Assembly: GCA_005778045.1 (NCBI GenBank)
Contig: SXKQ01000016.1
Location: 1 to 14,628, forward strand
Direction of reading: 5' to 3'
DNA from: Planctomycetia bacterium
GTDB lineage: Bacteria > Planctomycetota > UBA1135 > GCA-002686595
DNA: 14,628 nucleotides
In this document: positions 1 through 5,950 of the stretch, piece by piece
Numbering within the stretch: the first letter of the stretch is position 1
Layout of the letters: the number at the start of each line of letters is the position of its first letter
Translations under genes and position numbers: made by a program
Notes under the pieces: generated by a model
The model's input: the letters and a program-made list of their open reading frames with translations, nothing else
Told to the model about the DNA's origin: nothing
Databases searched by the model: none

Positions 1-703
1 CGACCACGAGCACGTGGCCGGGCGCGACTTCATCGTAGTCGGTCGCCTCCGGCGTTCCGGCGTAGCGCACACGTCCACTTGTACCGACGTCCGTGAGCGA
101 GTGCCGGTCGCCGAGCGCGAGGTAATGCAGCTTGCCTGAATTCATCGCACTCTCGGCGGCTGCGAGCGAGATCAGCGCTGGGTTGCTGTCGTCCGGAGAG
201 AGCGTGTCTACGCAGCCATGGGCCACCACGATGCGCACGCCCGACAGCGGTGCTTCGAGCGAGGCGGCTGCGCGAGCCACGAGGTCGACGAGCGGACGCT
301 TGGAGGTCCACGGCGCCCCGACGAGCTCGATCCCCGGCTTCACCGCGATCGGCGCCTCGTTCTCGATCACGTGCACATGCGCCGGCTTGCGCGCCAGGAA
401 CGTGCGGGAGCGAAAGACTGCGGCCGTGTTGAGCGGATCGTGGTTGCCCGGCAAGAGCCACACGGGCACCGGGATCGTCGCGAGTGCATCACAGGCGCGC
501 GCCACGGTGCGCGCATCGACTTCGTTGAACTCGAACACGTCCCCGCAGCACACGACGAACTCGCAGGCGCGCTCGCGTGCGATGCGCCCGATGGAGCGCA
601 GCGCGTCGAAGCGCGCTGCCGTGTAGAGCGCCTGAGACTCGGTCGCGAGGAAGTGCCTCGTCATTCCAAGCTGCCAATCACCCGTATGGAGAAATCGAAC
701 CAT
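1..703 (-). CDS. SbcD/Mre11-like DNA repair metallophosphoesterase, N-terminal part (runs off left edge)
   Basis: The frame is open from an ATG at 703 to the window edge (234 residues seen) and carries the ordered calcineurin-like phosphoesterase motifs: HTGDWQLG (6-13), GDVFE (54-58), GNHD (86-89), AHG (161-163) and GDRHS (198-202). These bind two metal ions in the SbcD/Mre11 nucleases, which work with an SbcC/Rad50-type ATPase on DNA ends in the cytoplasm. The first motif reads D-W-Q, not the D-x-H of E. coli SbcD; from memory, a DWQ(I/L)GM variant is usual in a subfamily known from actinobacteria, so I read this as subfamily identity and not as inactivation. A GGAG sits nine bases before the ATG. 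About 40% of the protein is probably missing, and a large SbcC-like ATPase gene is expected next, outside the window. Family is confident; exact substrate is unknown. Confidence 0.88.
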   Translation of the reverse strand, partial: MVRFLHTGDWQLGMTRHFLATESQALYTAARFDALRSIGRIARERACEFVVCCGDVFEFNEVDARTVARACDALATIPVPVWLLPGNHDPLNTAAVFRSRTFLARKPAHVHVIENEAPIAVKPGIELVGAPWTSKRPLVDLVARAAASLEAPLSGVRIVVAHGCVDTLSPDDSNPALISLAAAESAMNSGKLHYLALGDRHSLTDVGTSGRVRYAGTPEATDYDEVAPGHVLVV

Positions 704-721
704 GAGCAGAGACTCCGAGCG

Positions 722-747
722 TTGCACGTCAAGTGCAGAAATTGCAC
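722..747. promoter_or_regulatory. TGCAC inverted repeat with a third half-site, upstream of the SbcD-like gene
   Basis: TGCAC (723-727) and GTGCA (733-737) form a perfect inverted repeat around five bases. A further direct copy of TTGCAC lies at 742-747, exactly 20 bases from the one at 722-727. On the minus strand a TTGAC lies between the arms, close to the start at 703. The spacing of about two helical turns would suit a dimeric regulator. I do not recognise the motif: it is not the E. coli, Bacillus or alphaproteobacterial LexA box. It may also be chance. Confidence 0.3.
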
Positions 748-805
748 ACATTCGCCGGGCTTCGTGCGATCCGTACCTGCAAAGCCCCGCGAACGAGGGA
801 GCAAT

Positions 806-1261
806 CTACGTATGCAGGCGAGGGCGTGTCCAGAGCCCGCGCACCGACGTACCAAACTCACGACCAAGCGCCATCGAGGCGCGCGGAATCCAGTCGCCGT
901 GCGAGCCCGCGGGGCTCGTCACACTCGCGCTGCTCGAACGCGACTGCGTCGCGGCGTGCAGCGGGAGCGGATCGGGGCCGGCGTTGGCGCTTGCGCGCAC
1001 GGTCGCTGGGCAGATGTCGCCGGCGCCGAGCCCCGGCAGCTCGTTGCACCACAGGATCGAGCGGCCCTTCGGCCCCAGCGTGAGGACGCGACCGCGGCAG
1101 GCGGCGCACAGCACTCCGTCCCTGTGGAGCAAGGTGACGACTCCGTAGCCGGTGGCGGGCAGGCTCGTCGACCACTGCACGTCGCCGGTGAACTTGCACA
1201 GCGCCGCCACCTCTCCGCAGATGCCGATAAAGAACAGCTCCTGCGCGTCCTGCGGCGGGAT
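806..1261 (-). CDS. Short PQQ-propeller-like (BamB-type) repeat protein, start codon unclear
   Basis: The residues read as two beta-propeller blades: ELFFIGICGEVAAL (8-21), then FTGDVQW, GYGVVTLLHRDGVLCAAC, GRVLTLGPKGRSILW and NELPGLG. This is the pattern of small PQQ-binding-like beta-propeller proteins of about 150 residues; from ATC at 1261 the length is 151. No function is known to me, and nothing like a signal peptide precedes the first blade. The start is the problem. An in-frame TAA lies at 1264-1262, and the first ATG/GTG/TTG is GTG at 1210, which would delete the first blade strand. The best-placed site is the non-standard codon ATC at 1261, three bases after AGGAG. It could be a true rare start, an ATG-to-ATC mutation or a sequencing error. 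The C-terminal 40 residues look unlike the family. It sits 76 bases after the cobalamin-binding gene on the same strand. Confidence 0.55.
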   Translation of the reverse strand: MPPQDAQELFFIGICGEVAALCKFTGDVQWSTSLPATGYGVVTLLHRDGVLCAACRGRVLTLGPKGRSILWCNELPGLGAGDICPATVRASANAGPDPLPLHAATQSRSSSASVTSPAGSHGDWIPRASMALGREFGTSVRGLWTRPRLHT

Positions 1262-1264
1262 TTA

Positions 1265-1269
1265 CTCCT
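1265..1269 (-). promoter_or_regulatory. Shine-Dalgarno-like AGGAG before a non-standard start
   Basis: On the minus strand AGGAG is followed by TAA and then ATC (1261), the first codon of the PQQ-like frame. The spacing of three bases is short. It is still the best ribosome-binding candidate for this gene, since the CTG at 1237 has AGGAG directly abutting it and the GTG at 1210 would cut into the first blade. Confidence 0.35.
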
Positions 1270-1337
1270 AGTCACGGACAAGCCACACCGATCATCGCGC
1301 CCGCGGCGCGCGCGAGTTCCAGCCTTGCCCGCGGCCC

Positions 1338-2591
1338 TCAGCGGACTCGCTTCCAAGCCCCGGGGTCAGGTGGGGTCGCAGTGTCGGGAGCTTGCAAAAT
1401 GTCGTGGAGGAGCTCCCCACCGCGAGAGAGACCCGGTCCCGGCGTGGAGAAGTGCCGCTCGCCGTCCATCAGGAACACGCGGCCGCCGCGCACGGCGCGC
1501 AGCTCCCTCCAAGCTCCTTCGGCGCCGAGAGCGCCGAGCTCGCGTTCCGCGCGCGCGACGGACATCGAACATGCCGCGAGCACGATCACGTCCGGATCCG
1601 CGGCGACCACGTCCTTCCACTCGATGCGCTTCGAGGGATCCTTCGCGCTCGCGACGAGTGGCGCGCCGCCCGCGGCCTCGACCATCTCCGCGATCCACTC
1701 GCCGGAGACCCACAGGGGCTCGAACCACTCGAGCACGAGCACGCGCAGCTTCGTCGCGTGTGGGCGCGCGCGCAGCATCTCGAAGCGACGCTCGAAGTCG
1801 CGCGCAGCAATCGTCGCGGCAGACGAGCGACCGAGCGCCACGCCGACGTCGCGGATGTTCTGCGCCACGTCCGCGAGTGAGCGCGGCGTGAGCACGAGCA
1901 GCTCCGCGCACTTCTGCTTGCCGAGTGAACGCTCGACGTCCTGCGGTGTCGCGGCGCACACGGGGCACAGGCCCTGGCTCATGACCAGAGTCGGCGCGAG
2001 CGCGCGAATGCGCTCCTCGTCGAGCGCGTACAACGTCTCGCCGCGCTGCACGGCCTCCCGGAGGTACGCGTCGATGCGCCCCATGCTCCACGCGTCGGAG
2101 TCCACGCTCGTGCTCATCACGCGCGGCAGCTCCCGCCCCGCGGGCTGGGCGCAGAGGTGCGAGAGGCCGACCAGCGCATTCTCCGCGCCGATCGCGATCG
2201 CGATTTCCGTGGCGGCAGGCAACAGCGAGACAGCGCGGGCTTCGAGCTTCACGGGCTTGATTCCTCCTGAGTAGACCCACTCGATGCGCTCCCCGTCCGA
2301 GAGCACGTGCTTCACGGGAAAGTTCGGGCCGAGCGAGCCATCTTTCTTCCACATCCAGTAGCGATCGAGCCGCGTGTCAGGCCCGACGCCGCCGATCGAC
2401 CACACGTCGTCCTTCGAGCAGCACAACCAGTCCTGCTCGACGAGCGCCACGCGCCGGGTCGCCTCGACGAGATTCGAGCCGAGCGGCACGCGGACCTCGC
2501 GCTCGATGGCGGACTGGCCGGCAGGACCAAAGTCGATGCGCAGCGACACGCGCACGTCCTGAGCGAGCGCCACAAGCAACGAGACGAGCAT
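1338..2591 (-). CDS. Cobalamin-binding protein: DUF4430 (transcobalamin-like) domain fused to BtuF-type domain
   Basis: 417 residues with two domains. Residues 12-107 match DUF4430, the transcobalamin-like C-terminal fold (RIDFG, then DRYWMWKKDG, then LSDGERIEWVY). Residues 118-402 match the class III periplasmic-binding fold of cobalamin-binding BtuF-like proteins (AVSLLPAATEIAIAIGAENALVG cannot be quoted whole, but SLLPAATEI, SQGLCPVCA at 206-213, VLEWFEP and FSTPGPGL are visible). BtuF-like proteins deliver vitamin B12 to a BtuCD transporter outside the inner membrane. The start is fixed: the preceding gene's TAG is in frame three codons upstream and no other start lies between. That gives a very short hydrophobic leader (MLVSLLVALA, then Q) lacking a basic residue, so export is likely but unusual. 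The gene lies nine bases after the hydrolase gene and is probably coupled to it. No BtuC or BtuD gene is visible. Cobalamin itself is inferred from both families. Confidence 0.88.
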   Translation of the reverse strand: MLVSLLVALAQDVRVSLRIDFGPAGQSAIEREVRVPLGSNLVEATRRVALVEQDWLCCSKDDVWSIGGVGPDTRLDRYWMWKKDGSLGPNFPVKHVLSDGERIEWVYSGGIKPVKLEARAVSLLPAATEIAIAIGAENALVGLSHLCAQPAGRELPRVMSTSVDSDAWSMGRIDAYLREAVQRGETLYALDEERIRALAPTLVMSQGLCPVCAATPQDVERSLGKQKCAELLVLTPRSLADVAQNIRDVGVALGRSSAATIAARDFERRFEMLRARPHATKLRVLVLEWFEPLWVSGEWIAEMVEAAGGAPLVASAKDPSKRIEWKDVVAADPDVIVLAACSMSVARAERELGALGAEGAWRELRAVRGGRVFLMDGERHFSTPGPGLSRGGELLHDILQAPDTATPPDPGAWKRVR

Positions 2592-2600
2592 CGCTTTGCC

Positions 2601-4016
2601 CTACATAGCGGCCAGCAGGCCGTCCCACCACGCGAACACATCCGGCAGCGCGTCGACCACGATCATCAGGTGCTCGCAGGCTGGGTAGATCTTGAGCTGC
2701 GCGACGCTCGAACCGCCGCTCACCAGCGACTTGTGCAGGGCCTCCGCACCGCGGCGACCGAAGTCACGCTCGCCCGCACCCACGAAGATCGGCTCGCTCG
2801 CGAGGCCCGTCGCATCCTTGAGCCCCGAGCCGCCGCCGAGCGCGGCAAAGGCGCGGAAGGCCGCGGGATCCTTCGCGACGAGCTGCTGGCCGACACCCGC
2901 ACCCATCGAGTGCCCGACGAGGAACACGCGCTCGCGGTCGATGGGAAAGCGCTCGGAGAGCGCGGAGACCACGGCCGACACCGGCGTACCCATGAAGCCT
3001 ACACGCGGCGCCACGAGCATCCAGCCGCGCTCGCGGCACAACTCGACGATGCGGCCGTCGCCATAGGCGTCGAAGAACATGTTCTCGCTGCCGCCGGCGC
3101 CGTGCAGCGCGACGACCAGCGGCACCTTGCGCTCGGCCGCGAGACCCTCGGGAACGAGCACGCGCACGCGGGCGCCGTTCTTGCCGCTCGGAACCGTCAT
3201 CCACGCTTGCCCCGCGCGCTCTGCCCCGAACCAGCGCTCGCCCTTCGCTGCACCGGCGGCAATCTTCTCGCTCTCGGCGAGCAGAACGGCACCGGGAAAG
3301 TCGGTCTCCTCGCTCGCGGCCTTGGCGAGATTGTCGAGCAGGGTCAGGTTGGAGCGCAACGTCTCGCGCTCGAGCGCTGGAGCCGCGTCGGGCAGCGCCT
3401 CGAGCGCGGCTCGCAACGCCGCAAGTCGGGTTCCGAGCTCGGACGCGATGCCCAGCGGAAGCTCGCGACGCGAGCGCAGGTCTCCCTCGTGACCGATCTC
3501 GAGCTCGAGCGTGATGTCGCCCCCAATACCCGCGAGTGCCCCGAGAGCAAGTTGCACCTCGCGCCGCTCCCCCGGTTTCGGGGCCTCGATGCGCGCCGGC
3601 TGGAGCGCGAGCTCGACGCCCGCGTGCGTTGCACGCAGCGTGATCGGCGCCGCGAACTCGGTCGTGTAGAGCGACGAGACCGACAGCGAGAGCGTTGTCG
3701 CGCTCGCGTCGACCAGCCTGGCTGCCGGAGTCACGGTGAAGCGCTCGAGATCCCACGGAGTCGCGCGCTTTTCCAGCATGAAGCGCGCCTCGTCGAGCGC
3801 CGAGGCGACGCCGGCCATATCCATGGCGAAGAAGCGCTGCACGGCCGCCTCGACCTGAGGCAGGACCTGCGCGTGCTCTTCGCTGCCCGTGGCCATCCAG
3901 GCCCGCTCCAGCGAGCGCGTGCGCCAAGCGAGCTCATAGCGAGGGTTGACGGTCTGTGCCGACGATGTCAGCGCGAGCAGCACGACGAGGACGGGGGTGG
4001 CAGCGATGCGAAGCAT
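2601..4016 (-). CDS. Secreted alpha/beta hydrolase (esterase-like) with N-terminal extension
   Basis: 471 residues. MLRIAATPVLVVLLALTSSA, then Q, is a clear Sec signal peptide. Residues 25-270 form an alanine- and leucine-rich region I do not recognise. Residues 280-471 are an alpha/beta hydrolase domain of the esterase/PHB-depolymerase-like kind: oxyanion-hole HGAGG (305-309), nucleophile elbow GHSMG with Ser370, probable acid Asp418 in GERDFG, and His449 in CEHLM. It should hydrolyse an ester or similar bond outside the cytoplasm; the substrate cannot be read. TAGGATCTGTAC precedes the ATG: AGGA seven bases upstream is a fair Shine-Dalgarno, or TAGGAT could be a -10 box of a near-leaderless message. 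It is first of the minus-strand run and divergent from tag, with 59 bases between the two starts. Confidence 0.85.
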   Translation of the reverse strand: MLRIAATPVLVVLLALTSSAQTVNPRYELAWRTRSLERAWMATGSEEHAQVLPQVEAAVQRFFAMDMAGVASALDEARFMLEKRATPWDLERFTVTPAARLVDASATTLSLSVSSLYTTEFAAPITLRATHAGVELALQPARIEAPKPGERREVQLALGALAGIGGDITLELEIGHEGDLRSRRELPLGIASELGTRLAALRAALEALPDAAPALERETLRSNLTLLDNLAKAASEETDFPGAVLLAESEKIAAGAAKGERWFGAERAGQAWMTVPSGKNGARVRVLVPEGLAAERKVPLVVALHGAGGSENMFFDAYGDGRIVELCRERGWMLVAPRVGFMGTPVSAVVSALSERFPIDRERVFLVGHSMGAGVGQQLVAKDPAAFRAFAALGGGSGLKDATGLASEPIFVGAGERDFGRRGAEALHKSLVSGGSSVAQLKIYPACEHLMIVVDALPDVFAWWDGLLAAM

Positions 4017-4039
4017 GTACAGATCCTAGCGACGCGGCG

Positions 4040-4069
4040 TTGCGAGGGGTCGCCGTCCGTGGCCAGAAT
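4040..4069 (+). promoter_or_regulatory. Possible promoter for tag giving a leaderless transcript
   Basis: TTGCGA (4040-4045) and CAGAAT (4064-4069) each match the sigma-70 consensus at four of six positions and are 18 bases apart. Only six bases separate CAGAAT from the ATG at 4076, so transcription would begin at or next to the start codon. No Shine-Dalgarno precedes this ATG, which fits a leaderless message. The match is weak in this GC-rich background. Confidence 0.3.
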
Positions 4070-4075
4070 CGCGGC

Positions 4076-4699
4076 ATGGCAGCGCAATCCGATGAGATCG
4101 TCCGCGGCGAGGATGGCGTCCGGCGCTGCTTCTGGTGCGCCGGCGATCCGCTGTACCGCGCCTATCACGACGCGGAGTGGGGCTTTCCGCAGCGCGACGA
4201 CACGCGGCTGTTCGAGAAACTGTGCCTCGAGGGCTTCCAGGCCGGCCTGAGCTGGATCACGGTGCTGCGCATGCGCGAGAACTTCCGCCGCGCTTTCGCG
4301 GGGTTCGACATGGAGCAGGTCGCGCGCTTCACGCCGCGCAAGGTCGAAAGCCTGCTGCAGGACGGGGGCATCATCCGCCATCGCGGCAAGATCGAGTCGG
4401 CGATTCACAACGCACGAAAGGCTCTCGAGCTCGCCGAGGAGCGCGGCTCGCTCTCGAACTACCTCTGGTCGTTCGAGCCTCCGGTCACGGAGCGGCCCGC
4501 GCGCATCACGCTCGACGTGCTGCGCAAGCTCACGGAGTCGCCGAGCTCGCGCGCGCTCAGCAAGGACCTCAACCGCCGCGGCTGGACCTTCGTCGGCCCG
4601 ATCACGATGTACGCGCTATTGCAGGCCATGGGGATGGTCAACGATCACCTCGCCCGCTGCGACCTGCGCTCCAAGGCCGAGTGCGCCCGACGGCGCTGA
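4076..4699 (+). CDS. tag: DNA-3-methyladenine glycosylase I
   Basis: 207 residues, close to the usual 190-200 for Tag, the cytoplasmic base-excision enzyme that removes 3-methyladenine from alkylated DNA. RRCFWC with Cys18, YHDAEWG with His31, VNDH with His191 and RC with Cys195 supply the four zinc ligands (E. coli Cys4, His17, His175, Cys179). Glu52 in the CLEGFQAGLSW stretch matches the base-recognition Glu38. SWITVLRMRENFR and FVGPITMYALLQAMGMVNDH are family signatures. The ATG at 4076 is chosen because it leaves about 13 residues before the zinc motif; the frame stays open further upstream, but that would run into the divergent hydrolase gene. It is convergent with the next gene, seven bases away. 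Together with the SbcD-like gene the window holds two DNA-repair genes, though they are not one operon. Confidence 0.95.
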   Translation: MAAQSDEIVRGEDGVRRCFWCAGDPLYRAYHDAEWGFPQRDDTRLFEKLCLEGFQAGLSWITVLRMRENFRRAFAGFDMEQVARFTPRKVESLLQDGGIIRHRGKIESAIHNARKALELAEERGSLSNYLWSFEPPVTERPARITLDVLRKLTESPSSRALSKDLNRRGWTFVGPITMYALLQAMGMVNDHLARCDLRSKAECARRR

Positions 4700-4706
4700 A
4701 GTGCGC

Positions 4707-5096
4707 TCAGGCGGCGGCGAGCGGACTGCTCACGACGGCGATGGCGAAGTCCCGACACATGCGCGTCAGGTGCTCGTCCGCCCACTCGTCCCGCCCGTCA
4801 CTGGGTCGTCGAGCTTCGTCGATGAGCATGCCGCGACAGTGATTGCCGGCGAGGCTGGCGCGGCAGACCTCGTCCCACGACCCGAGCAAGCTGCGCGGCT
4901 CGATCGTGCTCAAGGGCAGCATGGCCGTTCCGCCGAGACGACATCGCTCGCGAGCGACCCTGAGCCACGGCCCGAAGTCGCAACACGGCAAGGCCTTTTG
5001 AAAGCTGAACGGACAGCTTCCATCGCTCGGAAGTCCGCGCTTCTCGACGTGTGACTGCAACCGTGCGATCAGTTGGTCACGTTCTAGATTCTTCAT
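4707..5096 (-). CDS. Hypothetical protein, cysteine-containing, 129 residues
   Basis: I do not recognise this protein. From the ATG at 5096, which has GGAG five bases upstream, it is 129 residues; a longer frame to 5249 is possible, but its added N-terminus is low in complexity. It has seven cysteines (28, 38, 39, 52, 78, 87, 114), including a CC pair in ALPCCDFGPW, with no signal peptide or membrane segment. The start MKNLERDQLIARLQSHVEKRG is predicted helical. The residues do not form the regular CxxC pairs of a zinc ribbon. Natural-looking hydrophobic spacing, a good ribosome site and its convergent position filling the gap after tag support a real gene. Function unknown. Confidence 0.6.
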   Translation of the reverse strand: MKNLERDQLIARLQSHVEKRGLPSDGSCPFSFQKALPCCDFGPWLRVARERCRLGGTAMLPLSTIEPRSLLGSWDEVCRASLAGNHCRGMLIDEARRPSDGRDEWADEHLTRMCRDFAIAVVSSPLAAA

Positions 5097-5270
5097 CTCG
5101 ACTCCGCTGGGAAAGCGCGGGGGGGGCGGAAGAATAGAACCGTCGCCGCTGCCAACCCGGACGTCCACGGGGTCAGATCGGTATGGGAAATCTGGGTTCG
5201 TTCCAGTTGCCGGGCTTCGCGCGGCGGATTTGGTCCGGTTTCGGGCCATACGGCACTACTCTCGGGATTC
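5097..5270. other. Divergent intergenic region with a CAGAT/ATCTG inverted repeat
   Basis: These 174 bases separate two divergent starts (5096 minus, 5271 plus) and should hold promoters for both genes. I see no convincing sigma-70 pair: TTGGCA and TATTCT on the minus strand are only 13 bases apart. An uninterrupted run of eight G lies at 5119-5126. CAGAT (5174-5178) and ATCTG (5190-5194) form an inverted repeat inside a GGGGTCAG-initiated stretch that resembles a REP-type palindrome. No gene is visible. Confidence 0.45.
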
Positions 5271-5909
5271 ATGAGCGCTCGACATGTCCATCGCGTCCCC
5301 CTCGCCGAAGCCCGACGCACGCCGTGGCGCAACGGGCGCGGCTTCACGGACGAGCTCGCGCTCGAACCGCGCGGGTCGAGCCTCGAGCGCGGCGACTTCC
5401 ACTGGCGCGTCTCGCGCTCGAGAGTCTCGGACAACGGCCCATTTTCTCGCTTCGATGGCTACCAGCGGATGCTCGTGCTGCTCGACGGCGGCGCGCTCTC
5501 GCTGGAACATGGCGAACACGCCCCGCGCACCCGTGTGCGCACGCTCGAGCCCTATCGCTTTTCGGGCGGGTGGCCGACGCAGGCCACGCTGCTCGGCGCG
5601 CCCGCGAGCGACTTCAACGTGATCTACCGGCCCGAGCTTGTGAACGTGGACGTGGAAGTGCTGCGCGTCGGCGTGCGTCGCGCCCGACTGAGCATCGACT
5701 CTCCGCGCGCCTTCCTCCACATTCCGTCCGGAGTCGCGGTCGCGCGAGTCACGGGCGAGGAGGAGTCGCTGCGACTCGAGTCGGGGGACAGCCTCGCGCT
5801 GTCCGGCCTAGCGCACGGCGACGAGCTCGACCTGCACGGCGAGCACGGAGACACGCTGGCGTTGCTCGTGCGCATCGACGAAATCGTGCTGGAGAAGCGC
5901 GGCTCTTGA
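5271..5909 (+). CDS. HutD/Ves family protein
   Basis: 212 residues, normal for the family. TPWRNGRGFTDELA (17-30), FHWRVSRSRVSDNGPFSRFDGY (43-64, the most conserved block), MLVLLDGG (67-74) and DFNVIYRP (114-121) are HutD/Ves signatures in the expected order. The family has a bicupin-like fold. HutD lies in histidine-utilisation operons of some bacteria, and E. coli Ves is a cold-responsive relative; the biochemical role is not settled. No hutH, hutU or hutI gene lies nearby, so a role in histidine breakdown cannot be inferred here. The ATG at 5271 places the first conserved block about 17 residues in, as usual. No strong Shine-Dalgarno is visible. It is followed after 41 bases by the Sel1 lipoprotein gene. 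Confidence 0.88.
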   Translation: MSARHVHRVPLAEARRTPWRNGRGFTDELALEPRGSSLERGDFHWRVSRSRVSDNGPFSRFDGYQRMLVLLDGGALSLEHGEHAPRTRVRTLEPYRFSGGWPTQATLLGAPASDFNVIYRPELVNVDVEVLRVGVRRARLSIDSPRAFLHIPSGVAVARVTGEEESLRLESGDSLALSGLAHGDELDLHGEHGDTLALLVRIDEIVLEKRGS

Positions 5910-5950
5910 TCCACCCTTGATCTCGGTGGCGCGCAATCCGAGCCACGGCC

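Noticed and set aside
218..1891. 557-residue plus-strand open frame
   Set aside because: It spans three better-supported minus-strand genes, is dominated by Arg, Ala and Pro, and shows no domain pattern; a GC-rich antisense shadow.
4017..4075. Cobalamin riboswitch upstream of the cobalamin-binding protein operon
   Set aside because: Only 59 bases separate the two divergent starts, far too short for a roughly 200-base B12 aptamer, and no B12-box-like sequence is visible.
3956..4075. Longer N-terminus for Tag
   Set aside because: The added residues would overlap the hydrolase gene and signal peptide and do not resemble Tag; the ATG at 4076 fits the family length.
2307..4250. 647-residue plus-strand open frame
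   Set aside because: It is antisense to the hydrolase and cobalamin-binding genes, whose catalytic and family motifs are intact, and its composition (Arg, His, Ala) is that of a shadow.
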